From Prochlorococcus sp. AG-436-C05 (lineage in GTDB: Bacteria > Cyanobacteriota > Cyanobacteriia > PCC-6307 > Cyanobiaceae): 36,891 nt of DNA. The stretch is taken from positions 1 to 36,891 of the forward strand of contig QCPB01000013.1 in NCBI GenBank assembly GCA_003209795.1, given 5' to 3'. The notes under the pieces were generated by a model that did not search any database, had not been told where the DNA came from, and saw nothing but the letters and a program-made list of their open reading frames with translations. The first letter of the stretch is position 1. The number at the start of each line of letters is the position of its first letter. This document shows positions 26,782 through 33,972 of this stretch, piece after piece. A program made the position numbers and the translations under genes.

Positions 26782-26877
26782 ATGGATTTCATCAAAAAAA
26801 ACAAAATTCTTACTTTTATGGCAATAATCGCATTACTATCATTTACTTTAGAAAAAGCAGGTGTAATTCATCCATAA
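26782..26877 (+). CDS. Small single-span membrane peptide, 31 aa
   Basis: ATG 26782 to TAA 26877: a basic N-terminus (MDFIKKNK), one hydrophobic helix (ILTFMAIIALLSFTL) and a short polar end. The type is common in Prochlorococcus, but the function is unknown. The 240 nt that follow up to the CPBP gene are AT-rich and empty. Confidence 0.5.
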   Translation: MDFIKKNKILTFMAIIALLSFTLEKAGVIHP

Positions 26878-27119
26878 AATACTTTAAAAATATCATCTAA
26901 CAAGTTTTATCTAATTTATTCATAACCATCATCTACTACTGCAACAAGTTAGTAAAGGATATAAAGCCTAGTAAAAAAGATAAGAAAAATCAAAACTTTT
27001 ATAAAGATTTGTCTCATCTCTTGAAAAATACAATTATGGTAAAAAGAAAAAGATAAAACTAATTCAATAACTATTTAAGATTTTAAGCGGCCAAGGAGGG
27101 TCAACTAACAATAAAAATA

Positions 27120-27968
27120 ATGCCAAGTTTAATAAAAATATTTTTAAAAAGTTTTTTGCATACATTTTTAATTGTATTTTTCATATTATTTCTTTATTTG
27201 ATAGGAAGGGTAATGGCACAGCCATTATTATTAATGAATTTTGAAAAAGAAGAGTTATCATTAATAGGAACGATTTTTACATTCTTTATTTTCATATTCC
27301 TCCTCCCCTATTGGTTCAAAATCAGGTGGAACATAACAAATACTTGGACAATACTTGGTATAAATAAAAACAATTTTTTGGGAAACATTTCCCAATTTTC
27401 TAAAGGTATTTTATTCTCACTAGTTCTAATAAGTTTAATTTTGTTTCCTATCTTAAATAGTGATTACATAGATTGGACCGGAGAATTAACCCCAGAAGTA
27501 TTAAGACAATCAATTTTTTATATATTATGTCTTGGCTTTGCAGAAGAACTTTTTTTTAGGGCTTGGCTTTTTGAAGAATTGAAATTGCAATATGGAATAA
27601 AAATAGCATTAATTGGACAAGCATTAGTTTATAGTCTTGTCCATTACATATCAGATACCAGTTTTTTGAACATTCTTGGATTACGTTTAGGATGGTTTTT
27701 ACTAGGAATCCTTCTTAATTTAATAAGAATAAAAGATAGAGGTTCTTTGTGGAAATGTATTGGCATTCATGGAGGACTAGTTGGTATTTGGTATTTTTCA
27801 AATGAAGTTTTATTTAACATTACATTTGATGCACCTTCATATTTAGTTGGACCTTTTACTGAAAACCTATCCAACCCATTAGGAAGTTTGTGGGGAATTT
27901 GCCTATTGCTATTATTATGTATTTTTTTTGCAAGAAAATCCAAGAAACTCATTTTCCCAATCACTTAA
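27120..27968 (+). CDS. CPBP-family intramembrane metalloprotease
   Basis: A multi-spanning membrane protein of 282 aa (hydrophobic segments near 12-30, 48-66, 95-112, 130-150, 160-178, 185-203, 215-232 and 258-275). The CPBP/CAAX-protease motifs are present: EExxxR with E142, E143 and R147 (AEELFFRAW), His175 in SLVHYI and His217 in IGIHGGL. The family includes prenyl-protein proteases, bacteriocin-immunity proteins and SRPBCC-linked plastid proteins; the substrate here is unknown. ATG 27120 after a purine-rich AAGGAGGGTC stretch about 20 nt upstream. Confidence 0.88.
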   Translation: MPSLIKIFLKSFLHTFLIVFFILFLYLIGRVMAQPLLLMNFEKEELSLIGTIFTFFIFIFLLPYWFKIRWNITNTWTILGINKNNFLGNISQFSKGILFSLVLISLILFPILNSDYIDWTGELTPEVLRQSIFYILCLGFAEELFFRAWLFEELKLQYGIKIALIGQALVYSLVHYISDTSFLNILGLRLGWFLLGILLNLIRIKDRGSLWKCIGIHGGLVGIWYFSNEVLFNITFDAPSYLVGPFTENLSNPLGSLWGICLLLLLCIFFARKSKKLIFPIT

Positions 27969-28039
27969 TTTAGATATAAATACTGATTGTTTTTGATTTG
28001 ATAATTGTCAGATTAAAAGTAGATTAAATACATACATAA

Positions 28040-28213
28040 ATGAACTTAGAGTCTGGCTTAAGATTTATTGTTTTTTTAATAATTTTTGGATTTACAAATT
28101 ATTTTCTGATGTTAAAAAGATATGAAAAAGACTTAAGAAAAAGAAAATTTATACAAAAGACTAAGATATCTAACTTATACCCTAAAGGTACTTTTATTAA
28201 TTTAAAGATTTAG
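28040..28213 (+). CDS. Small membrane protein with basic tail, 57 aa
   Basis: ATG 28040 to TAG 28213. A hydrophobic helix (FIVFLIIFGFTNYFLML) is followed by a highly basic segment (KRYEKDLRKRKFIQKTK), giving an N-out/C-in or tail-binding layout. Same strand as the CPBP gene, 71 nt downstream. Unknown function. The following 28214-28390 is AT-rich, with an (AATT)n run near 28360-28377. Confidence 0.52.
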   Translation: MNLESGLRFIVFLIIFGFTNYFLMLKRYEKDLRKRKFIQKTKISNLYPKGTFINLKI

Positions 28214-28390
28214 AAGTTTTTTTAAAAAATAATTAATTAGTTTTGGAATTATTTTGCGCATGATTTTTTAGATATTATTTATTTTATAAATTCTTTTTTA
28301 GATTAATATACATTTTTCTAAATTCTGAAAATAAAATTCTCCTTTATAATCTAAACAATTAATTAATTAATTATTTTTTTATAAATTTAT

Positions 28391-28639
28391 TTACCATTTA
28401 GGATTTGTTTTTTCCCAACCTTCTTCTATAAGATTTTTCCAAAACAATCTTGCTTCCTCAATATTCATTCTTTTTCTCGTTTTCATTAATGGAGGCTTTT
28501 CACCATGAATACCCATTATAATTCCCTCTTCAATAAATATATAATCAATAGGCTTATCTCCATTTCCATAATCTTTATAAAAACGAATTACTCCCACAGA
28601 ATTTGAGTCAATTAACCAGAAATCATTTTTGTTACTCAT
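28391..28639 (-). CDS. DUF1651-like protein
   Basis: 82 residues. The tail has conserved hallmarks of DUF1651 (LMKTRKRMNIEEARLFW, then LIEEGW), a family found almost only in marine picocyanobacteria. The N-terminus (DFWLIDSNSVGVIRFY) also fits. Function unknown. It is divergent from the small coiled-coil gene at 28874 across a regulatory-looking 230-nt region. Confidence 0.78.
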   Translation of the reverse strand: MSNKNDFWLIDSNSVGVIRFYKDYGNGDKPIDYIFIEEGIIMGIHGEKPPLMKTRKRMNIEEARLFWKNLIEEGWEKTNPKW

Positions 28640-28762
28640 TATTTGAATTAATTCAGCTCATAGAAACCAAATGAAAGATTTCTAAAACAGCAAAGCAAAG
28701 TAGAATTTCTTTTTACATTAAAACATTTATTAAAATATGATCGGTAAATACTGGCCGGTTCT

Positions 28763-28822
28763 GTAAGGTAAACCGAAATTCGGTGTATTTGCCGTATAAT
28801 TCTCTACGGTTTTTATCCTTAC
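28763..28822 (+). promoter_or_regulatory. Promoter with nested inverted repeats
   Basis: A perfect -10 TATAAT lies at 28795-28800. The palindrome ACCGAAATTCGGT (28772-28784) covers the expected -35 position at a 17-bp spacer. An outer imperfect inverted repeat, GTAAGGTAAACCG (28763-28775) against CGGTTTTTATCCTTAC (28807-28822), brackets the whole promoter. This arrangement suggests repressor control of the gene at 28874. Confidence 0.5.
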
Positions 28823-28873
28823 AAATTTTAAACATTTATAAGATATTTATTGTGTACTAATTCAAAGGTCACT

Positions 28874-29107
28874 ATGTATTCAATGTTTGATCTTCTTTTT
28901 GAAACCCCTTCATATCCTCAAATATATGTGATTTCTGATAGAGAAATGAAGGAACTAAAGAAAAACCAACATCAAGAAGAACTTGATGAAATTACAAACC
29001 AAAGGACAAGACTTGAAGATTCTTTTAAAGCTCAAATGAAACATCTTGAAGAAAGAGAAAAAGAACTCAAAAAAGAACTAAAAGTACTTTCTTCTTCTAA
29101 AAAATAA
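28874..29107 (+). CDS. Small coiled-coil protein, 77 aa
   Basis: I start it at ATG 28874, because AAAGG lies 5 nt upstream at good Shine-Dalgarno distance; the frame is open back to TTG 28850. The N-terminus MYSMFDLLFETPSYPQIYV resembles the start of some small picocyanobacterial proteins. The rest (about 22-75) is a charged helix, probably a coiled coil (ELDEITNQRTRLEDSF, HLEEREKELKKELK). It is followed by a clear terminator at 29138. No function known. Confidence 0.68.
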   Translation: MYSMFDLLFETPSYPQIYVISDREMKELKKNQHQEELDEITNQRTRLEDSFKAQMKHLEEREKELKKELKVLSSSKK

Positions 29108-29137
29108 ACAATAAATTAATAAAAAGATTATTCAATT

Positions 29138-29162
29138 AAAGACGGTTTTTAACCGTCTTTTT
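29138..29162 (+). terminator. Intrinsic terminator of the coiled-coil gene
   Basis: A perfect 10-bp stem, AAAGACGGTT with AACCGTCTTT, loop TTT, and trailing T residues. It starts 31 nt after the stop at 29107. It may also act on the minus strand. Confidence 0.9.
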
Positions 29163-29226
29163 ATTTCTCCTAATTTTTAAAACAATGCGCGAAAGCAATC
29201 ATTTATAAAACATCCTATTTAATTTC

Positions 29227-29499
29227 CTAACTATAAAAAAATAAAATTTCTTTTTCTTTCAAACCATCCCAACCAGACTCAATTAATAATTTATTTAAAG
29301 TCTCTTTATCAAAATGCTTAGATCCAGTTTTAACACACCTATTCCTCATTGATTTTTTAACTCCACTTCTTTGTCTTTTATTTTCCTCATTCATAATTCT
29401 GTTATAAAGCTCAAGCATTTTGGGAGGAATTGGAGTGCCGTCAAGATCTACTCCCTTCCCAATTGCAGCATCAACAGCTTGCATTCCCATTTTTTTCAT
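29227..29499 (-). CDS. Conserved-looking small protein, 90 aa
   Basis: Not recognised as a named family. Segments such as AVDAAIGKGVDLDGTPIPP, YNRIMNEENKRQRSGVKKS (in part) and NKLLIESGWDGL suggest a soluble, basic protein. The start is ATG 29499, with ATG 29490 three codons later equally possible. It is 70 nt downstream of the bcp stop on the same strand. Confidence 0.65.
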   Translation of the reverse strand: MKKMGMQAVDAAIGKGVDLDGTPIPPKMLELYNRIMNEENKRQRSGVKKSMRNRCVKTGSKHFDKETLNKLLIESGWDGLKEKEILFFYS

Positions 29500-29569
29500 A
29501 AATTAAATTTATCACTGAAAACCATGTTAAAACAAAGGAGATAAATCTAAGGCATTTCTAATAATTACT

Positions 29570-30019
29570 TCACTGATTTTGAATCTCTTTAAGGACTCTA
29601 ATAGCCTCTTTGATGTGCTGAGGACCATTCAACAAGTCTCTGAAAATATGTTTAACCATAGCATTTCTATCAACAATATAGGTCACTCTGCCATCCATAA
29701 AGCCTAATACCTTAGGTACATTAAAAGTGTTTCTTAGAGAATTATCAATATCACAAAGCAGGGGATATTGTAACTTATTTTTATTAGCGAATGCCAAATG
29801 ACTTGAGGTGCTCCCATTACTTACTCCCCAAACTTCTGCACCTAAAACTTTAAAAAGGTCGTATTTATCTCTAAATCCGCAAACTTCTATAGTGCAACCT
29901 GGTGTATCATCTTTCGGATAAAAAAATAAAACAAGAGGTTTTTTTAATCCTCTATTAGTTCTTTGAATACCATTTTGATCCATTAAAGAAAATTCTGGTA
30001 TGTTATCTCCAATCTGCAA
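29570..30019 (-). CDS. bcp: Peroxiredoxin Q (BCP family)
   Basis: Thiol peroxidase that detoxifies hydrogen and alkyl peroxides, important in organisms that lack catalase. The peroxidatic Cys42 and resolving Cys47 are in the classical PGCTIEVCGFRD motif, after FFYPKDDT. Further signatures are GVSNGSTSSHLAFANK and YPLLCD. The length of 149 aa is normal. The start is TTG 30019, which places IGDNIPEFSLMDQNG where the family begins. Confidence 0.94.
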   Translation of the reverse strand: MQIGDNIPEFSLMDQNGIQRTNRGLKKPLVLFFYPKDDTPGCTIEVCGFRDKYDLFKVLGAEVWGVSNGSTSSHLAFANKNKLQYPLLCDIDNSLRNTFNVPKVLGFMDGRVTYIVDRNAMVKHIFRDLLNGPQHIKEAIRVLKEIQNQ

Positions 30020-30229
30020 AATAATATTTATAAAAACTCATTTTAAATGGAATGATCATTTAAATGTGGCTTTAAACCAAAATAAATTAAATGAAATTTA
30101 CTTGTATTCTTTAAAAGATACTTAAAGATTATTTAAATTTACTCTTGTAATTTTATTATGAAGAATTATGGGATTGATATAAAACTAACAAATTTTTCAT
30201 AACAGATCCAAAAAAATAAATTGCAAAAA

Positions 30230-30310
30230 ATGAAAAGAGAATTTCCAGTAATTATTAAATTATCCGCTTCCGAAAGAAACAAAAATCTTTTTTATAAAAC
30301 AAAAAAATAA
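30230..30310 (+). CDS. Possible 26-residue basic peptide
   Basis: ATG 30230 to TAA 30310 (REFPVIIKLSASERNKN). It lies in the gap 30020-30584 upstream of the 47-residue gene. The evidence is weak, as A-rich DNA readily opens such frames. The rest of this gap to the left (30020-30229) is AT-rich, with nothing recognisable. Confidence 0.2.
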   Translation: MKREFPVIIKLSASERNKNLFYKTKK

Positions 30311-30350
30311 AAATCAAGATAACATATGTTTTTAATAAAAGAATAATTTA

Positions 30351-30494
30351 GTGAAAATAAAAAAAATAATCAACGAACACAAAAGATTTATAAATTGGTA
30401 TCAAAGAAAATTTAATTTAAGCGATTATCAATTACTTTGGCTTGTTTTTTTTAAAGGCGTAATACTTACAATAATAATTCTCAAATTTCTATAA
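30351..30494 (+). CDS. Small membrane-anchored basic protein, 47 aa
   Basis: GTG 30351 to TAA 30494. A basic helical head (KKIINEHKRFINWYQRK) is followed by a hydrophobic tail (LLWLVFFKGVILTIIILKF), so it is likely C-terminally membrane-anchored. It lies 90 nt upstream of tatA on the same strand, and joint transcription is possible. Unknown function. Confidence 0.5.
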   Translation: MKIKKIINEHKRFINWYQRKFNLSDYQLLWLVFFKGVILTIIILKFL

Positions 30495-30584
30495 GAGTAA
30501 CAAAGCTATTCTAAAAGTGATAATTTCAGATGATTTGATTATATTTAATAATAGATATACTTATTAATTTAATATTTTTTAATT

Positions 30585-30875
30585 ATGAATATCTTTGGCG
30601 TAGGTTTACCAGAAGTTACTGTAATTCTGATTTTAGCTCTTTTAATTTTTGGCCCTAAAAAGCTACCGGAATTAGGAAAACAGCTTGGTAAAACATTGAA
30701 AAGTCTTAAAAAAGCATCGAATGAATTTCAAAATGAAATTGATCAGGTTATGAATGAAGAAGAAAAAGAGGAAATACCTAAAACTTTAGAAAGTAATCTT
30801 AAGAACAAAATTCCCCAAGAAAATAAAGAATTAGAGAAAAAGGATTTATCAAAGCCAGAAAACAACAATAACTAA
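30585..30875 (+). CDS. tatA: Sec-independent translocase protein TatA
   Basis: Forms the pore-like element of the twin-arginine pathway for folded proteins at the thylakoid or plasma membrane. The N-terminal transmembrane helix is GLPEVTVILILALLIFGP, followed by the hallmark FGPKKLPELGKQLGKTL amphipathic helix and an acidic/basic C-terminal tail (about 50-96). 96 aa is typical for TatA/E. It is one nt apart from the next gene (30877), so the two are co-transcribed; TatC is not in the window. Confidence 0.94.
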   Translation: MNIFGVGLPEVTVILILALLIFGPKKLPELGKQLGKTLKSLKKASNEFQNEIDQVMNEEEKEEIPKTLESNLKNKIPQENKELEKKDLSKPENNNN

Positions 30876-30876
30876 T

Positions 30877-31272
30877 ATGATAAAAAGACCAATTACTCCT
30901 ATTGAAGAATTTGAAAGAGCCTTAGATAAAGCAGAACTTACTAACGAGGAAATTGAATTAATTGAATATATTAGATACACAAGCATTTTTACTCAGCCTG
31001 GTCTTGTTAAAGAATTAAAGAGACCATCAAAACCTCCTCTTTTAACGGTTCTCTGTCAAATATGCAGAAAAATTGGTTCAGGTATGCCAGATCATTTTAA
31101 GAAAGTAATTAATTGGTCAATGCAAATGAGTGAGTACAATACAAGATGGGATGCCCATTTAATTTGTGCAGAAGCACTAAATGTTGACAATATTCCACTA
31201 AGTCCAACTTATGGGACATGTTTGTTTGATGTTCTTGTTGTTCACAAAGAATTATTTCTTGGTTTTGATTGA
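30877..31272 (+). CDS. Conserved unknown protein co-transcribed with tatA
   Basis: 131 soluble residues. Segments with a conserved look are FTQPGLVKELKRPSKPPLL, LCQICRKIGSGMPDHF and NTRWDAHLICAEALNV. It contains a CxxC (LCQIC) and further cysteines, but no clear metal site. No family recognised. It starts one nt after tatA, which suggests coupled expression, not necessarily a Tat role. Confidence 0.7.
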   Translation: MIKRPITPIEEFERALDKAELTNEEIELIEYIRYTSIFTQPGLVKELKRPSKPPLLTVLCQICRKIGSGMPDHFKKVINWSMQMSEYNTRWDAHLICAEALNVDNIPLSPTYGTCLFDVLVVHKELFLGFD

Positions 31273-31282
31273 ATCAAACTAA

Positions 31283-31600
31283 TTAATCATCTACAGCGAC
31301 TGAATCTGTTTCTATTACTTGAGTGAAATAATCTTTCCTTCTTTTATTTTCAATCCAATTATTAATAAAACTAACTAGGGGCAATGAAACTCTATAAATA
31401 AAAATCGAAGTTGGCAAAACGCTCAATACCCCAAAAACAGGGCTTTTAAATAGTAATCTTCCTCCCTTAATGTTAAATAAAATAATAAAAGCAGAAGGGA
31501 CTAGAACTTTAATTACTGTTTTAAAAGCTTCAAGCCAACCAACTCTATAAGTCCACCATATTAAAATAAGTCCAATTACATAAATAAATAAGTAAGTCAT
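31283..31600 (-). CDS. Small multi-span membrane protein, 105 aa
   Basis: Hydrophobic segments about 1-20 (YLFIYVIGLILIWW), 28-45 (VIKVLVPSAFIILF) and 55-82 (FGVLSVLPTSIFIYRV), then a charged tail (WIENKRRKDYFTQ). Convergent with the tatA run, with 10 nt between stops. Function unknown. Confidence 0.65.
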   Translation of the reverse strand: MTYLFIYVIGLILIWWTYRVGWLEAFKTVIKVLVPSAFIILFNIKGGRLLFKSPVFGVLSVLPTSIFIYRVSLPLVSFINNWIENKRRKDYFTQVIETDSVAVDD

Positions 31601-31695
31601 AAAAAATAGTATAGTAACGATCTATTTATCTTGTTCTTATATTGACAAAAGATTTTTACAAATTCTTTAGACTTAATTAAACAAAACTATTTGGG

Positions 31696-31911
31696 ATGAG
31701 TTTTTCTGAAATCAGGCGATTTTTACAAAAGATGCAGTCAAACAATCACTTAAAAGAGAAGGTAACATCATCGGCCACTGCGGATGATGTGGCACTTATA
31801 GCTCAAAGACTTGGCTATAATTTCTCTGGTGATGATCTTTTGAGATTTAACGGTCAAAAAGTCGATAAAGTCACTGTAAGAAAAGTTGAGCATCCTGGGG
31901 AATATCACTAA
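31696..31911 (+). CDS. Nif11-like peptide
   Basis: 71 residues with the Nif11 pattern: SFSEIRRFLQKMQSN, LKEKVTSSATADDVALIAQRLGY (in part ADDVALIAQRLGYNFSGDDL), and a C-terminal HPGEYH. Nif11 domains serve as leader peptides of modified peptides in some bacteria, but this one has no cysteine core and no Gly-Gly cleavage site. It is probably one of the stand-alone picocyanobacterial members. It lies 95 nt after the divergent membrane gene. Confidence 0.78.
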   Translation: MSFSEIRRFLQKMQSNNHLKEKVTSSATADDVALIAQRLGYNFSGDDLLRFNGQKVDKVTVRKVEHPGEYH

Positions 31912-31913
31912 TT

Positions 31914-32411
31914 TCAAGATTTAATCCATATTGCCAGTCCTCCTCCTCTACCTCTTGCACACATCCAATTATCTACTTTACTAATTCCTATTAGGGAGAA
32001 GAAAGGCATTTCCTTTTCTTTAGGTTTTTTAATTGACTTATTAATTATTGAAAAATTGCCAATATTAACTTTGAAGTTGTCAAAGTAAAATGGCAATAAA
32101 GGCCTTAGGCCTTTTAATGAGGCACTACCAGTAAAAATAATATTTAATAGACCACAACTAATTGAATTTTTTATTTCAAAATTTAGATTATTTTCTGAAT
32201 CTTTTTTATTTAACTCCAGTCTTGCTGAGAAAACTTGAAGAATCGAGCTGGAAAAGTTATCTATTTCATCTGATCCATTCTTACATACATACTGAAACAT
32301 CCATATTCCTAACAATTCCTCATAAACTATTCCACTTCCTTCTTTTTGAGAATTCCTCTCTAATTGTTTTATGTCTTTGATCTTAGGCAAATCTTTAGTA
32401 ATAGGTTTCAT
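31914..32411 (-). CDS. Possible PAP/fibrillin-like lipocalin protein
   Basis: 165 residues with no membrane span. The pattern ELLGIWMFQYVCKNG, SARLELNKK, FTGSASLKG and final GRGGGLAIWIKS resembles short cyanobacterial relatives of plastid-lipid-associated proteins (fibrillins), which bind lipids near thylakoids. The call is tentative. It converges with the Nif11-like gene with 2 nt between stops. Confidence 0.5.
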   Translation of the reverse strand: MKPITKDLPKIKDIKQLERNSQKEGSGIVYEELLGIWMFQYVCKNGSDEIDNFSSSILQVFSARLELNKKDSENNLNFEIKNSISCGLLNIIFTGSASLKGLRPLLPFYFDNFKVNIGNFSIINKSIKKPKEKEMPFFSLIGISKVDNWMCARGRGGGLAIWIKS

Positions 32412-32576
32412 CTTAAAAGCTCAACAATAAACAATATATTAAATAATTTGTTTCATAAAACCCGTATCAAACGAGATACAAAACTTATGTTTGTGTCTAA
32501 ATATTTCTAAAAAATAAAAAAGTTGACACACATAAGGAACATTTTCTCGTTATTATATTTACATAAAGTTATTTTT

Positions 32577-32690
32577 ATGATGGATTTCATTTCTAAACAT
32601 CAAGTACGCCTACCTCTTAAATTTGTTCCTTACATTTTTTTTATAGCAGTTGTACTTAGCATAACAACATCAACAAATACATTTATCTAA
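32577..32690 (+). CDS. Small single-span membrane protein, 37 aa
   Basis: ATG 32577 (or the adjacent ATG 32580) to TAA 32690. A short basic N-terminal part is followed by a hydrophobic helix (FVPYIFFIAVVLSITTS). A TTGACA at 32523-32528 and a TATTAT at 32551-32556 are possible promoter pieces, but their spacing (22 bp) is too long for a standard pair. Unknown function. Confidence 0.48.
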   Translation: MMDFISKHQVRLPLKFVPYIFFIAVVLSITTSTNTFI

Positions 32691-32833
32691 AAGAGCTAAA
32701 TTTAAAAGATATTAATTCTGAATATTTGTAAGATAATGACTTATCAGCAAGCTGAGCATATGCCGCTGAAAACATTATTGGTAAAAAAGCATTTAAAATT
32801 CTCCTTAAAAAAATAGAACCATATAAGAAATAA
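32690..32833 (+). pseudogene. Possible degraded small gene
   Basis: The frame from 32690 reads like coding sequence (KELNLKDINSEYL, then AYAAENIIGKKAFKILL) but is broken by TAA after the first part and by TGA after DNDLSAS. No other frame covers it convincingly. It could be a decayed gene of the small-protein type that fills this region. Confidence 0.28.
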
Positions 32834-32872
32834 CAAGAAAAGAAGCTAATAATTTCAACTTTTAGCTTGCAT

Positions 32873-32974
32873 ATGATTTTCTTATCCGTCCCTGAAGCTT
32901 GGCATCTAGTTGGCACATGGTCAGAGAAACTACCAAGTGAATCAAGTCTTATAGGGATGGGAAAAAGAAGCTAA
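32873..32974 (+). CDS. Possible 33-residue peptide
   Basis: ATG 32873 to TAA 32974. Two Trp, His and a mixed composition (LSVPEAWHLVGTWSEKLP) are unusual for chance reading in AT-rich DNA. It has no clear ribosome binding site. Function unknown. Confidence 0.33.
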   Translation: MIFLSVPEAWHLVGTWSEKLPSESSLIGMGKRS

Positions 32975-33089
32975 TAATGACTCTAAATTCAATATTTTTA
33001 CCGCTTTCCTTAGCTATCTCATATTACTTATTTAATCGTTTTTCTAAAAAAAATCAAAAAAGTCTAAGGATAAACTTAGTTTGAAAGTT

Positions 33090-33377
33090 TTATTTAGCTG
33101 AACTTCTTCTAACTACCTTCCTTCCAGTAGAAGTATCAACAGTGCTTGAAGCTTCCTTTTCTTTTGTTTGAGTATCATCTGGATCACTCTTATCCATTTC
33201 TGCACAAACACCAACTACCATTGCAGCTTGCATTTGATCTGGCAAGTCTCCAATAGTCAACAAGGCCTTTAAAACCAATTGAAGTCGGGTTTGCCGATCA
33301 ATTTCTGGTCTTAGTTTTTTTACAGTATTCCAGAGTTCTTGGGTAACTTCTTTTAAAAGTTCACGATCTACAGCCAA
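33090..33377 (-). CDS. Conserved-looking soluble protein, 95 aa
   Basis: Start TTG 33377, supported by AAAAGG 7 nt upstream. A helical core (ELLKEVTQELWNTVKKLRP, LVLKALLTIGDLPDQMQ, AAMVVGVCAEMD) is followed by a low-complexity Ser/Thr/Lys tail (about 65-95). The core has normal codon use for a core gene. No family recognised; DNA- or protein-binding cannot be claimed. Confidence 0.68.
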   Translation of the reverse strand: MAVDRELLKEVTQELWNTVKKLRPEIDRQTRLQLVLKALLTIGDLPDQMQAAMVVGVCAEMDKSDPDDTQTKEKEASSTVDTSTGRKVVRRSSAK

Positions 33378-33466
33378 ATTAAAACCTTTTTGTCTTTTTA
33401 CTAATCTAACAAAAAATCTGATCTCTTAAAATACTATTCAATAAAAAAGAGTTAGTTGAAATTTTT

Positions 33467-33673
33467 CTATGCGAATATAAGTTGCATTTGCTTATGTAAT
33501 GCACTCTTATCTGGGAGATCATTGTTTTTTTTATTCTTTTTAAAAGTAAAAGCTCTGAAATACTTCTTTTGGCATTTTATGGGAGTATTTATAAACTCGT
33601 CACTTTTACTGACTAGAGAATTCCACTCTTTTGAATTGAAAGTGGCATAAGGAGAAGATGAAAGAGTTTTCAC
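33467..33673 (-). CDS. Small unknown protein under a LexA-like box, 68 aa
   Basis: GTG 33673 to 33467: a Lys/Phe-rich soluble peptide (SSSPYATFNSKEWNSLVS, KKYFRAFTFKKNKKNN, LPDKSALHKQMQLIF). No family recognised. Its start follows the -10 TATACT (33687-33682) by 8 nt, implying a nearly leaderless mRNA, and the -10 lies within the palindrome at 33679-33717. The location directly behind a possible SOS operator is the best support for it being real. Confidence 0.52.
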   Translation of the reverse strand: MKTLSSSPYATFNSKEWNSLVSKSDEFINTPIKCQKKYFRAFTFKKNKKNNDLPDKSALHKQMQLIFA

Positions 33674-33678
33674 AATTT

Positions 33679-33717
33679 AATAGTATACATGTACTATAGT
33701 AGTACGTATATACTATT
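33679..33717. promoter_or_regulatory. 39-bp near-perfect palindrome with two LexA-like boxes
   Basis: Two 18-bp arms around a TAG spacer differ at only two positions. Each arm holds a 16-bp near-palindrome (TAGTATACATGTACTA and TAGTACGTATATACTA). Each fits the published cyanobacterial LexA box RGTACNNNDGTWCB with one mismatch. Each arm also contains TATACT facing outward, so divergent promoters would lie inside the operator. Confidence 0.6.
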
Positions 33718-33722
33718 TTGCA

Positions 33723-33794
33723 ATGTCTCTCTTGAGCCTGTCAAAGGTCTTATTTTTATTCAATAAAGTTAACTCTTCTTATCTAAGTTATTGA
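33723..33794 (+). CDS. Possible 23-residue peptide from the divergent promoter
   Basis: ATG 33723 lies 8 nt after the TATACT at 33709-33714, mirroring the gene on the other side. The short Leu/Ser-rich product (SLLSLSKVLFLFNKV) may be chance; listed because of the symmetric spacing only. Confidence 0.2.
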   Translation: MSLLSLSKVLFLFNKVNSSYLSY

Positions 33795-33972
33795 ACTTAT
33801 AAGTTTCTTAAATATATTAATGTATAATTGCTTGCCAATTAAGATTTAGTTTGAGGGTCAGAAAACTTTTCTCGCTAAAAACCCTGTAAAAAGAAAAATT
33901 TGTTGAAATTCGCATTGACAAGATTTTTTTAGTAAACCCACCTATAAAAGGATTAATCATTTAATTCTAAAA

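Noticed and set aside
28791-28815. Intrinsic terminator (CCGTA hairpin plus T-run) on the plus strand
   Set aside because: Only a 5-bp stem with an 8-nt loop that contains the TATAAT box; a promoter is the better reading and no gene ends upstream on that strand.
32683-32916. 77-codon minus-strand frame
   Set aside because: Starts and ends without family features or ribosome site, lies opposite the degraded plus-strand frame, and its composition looks like antisense reading.
33456-33650. 64-codon plus-strand frame opposite the LexA-box gene
   Set aside because: Phe/Leu-rich antisense shadow with no promoter; the minus-strand gene has the promoter box.
33679-33717. NtcA binding site (GTA-N8-TAC)
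   Set aside because: GTA and TAC occur here with spacings of 6 and 9, not 8; the LexA-type pattern fits better.
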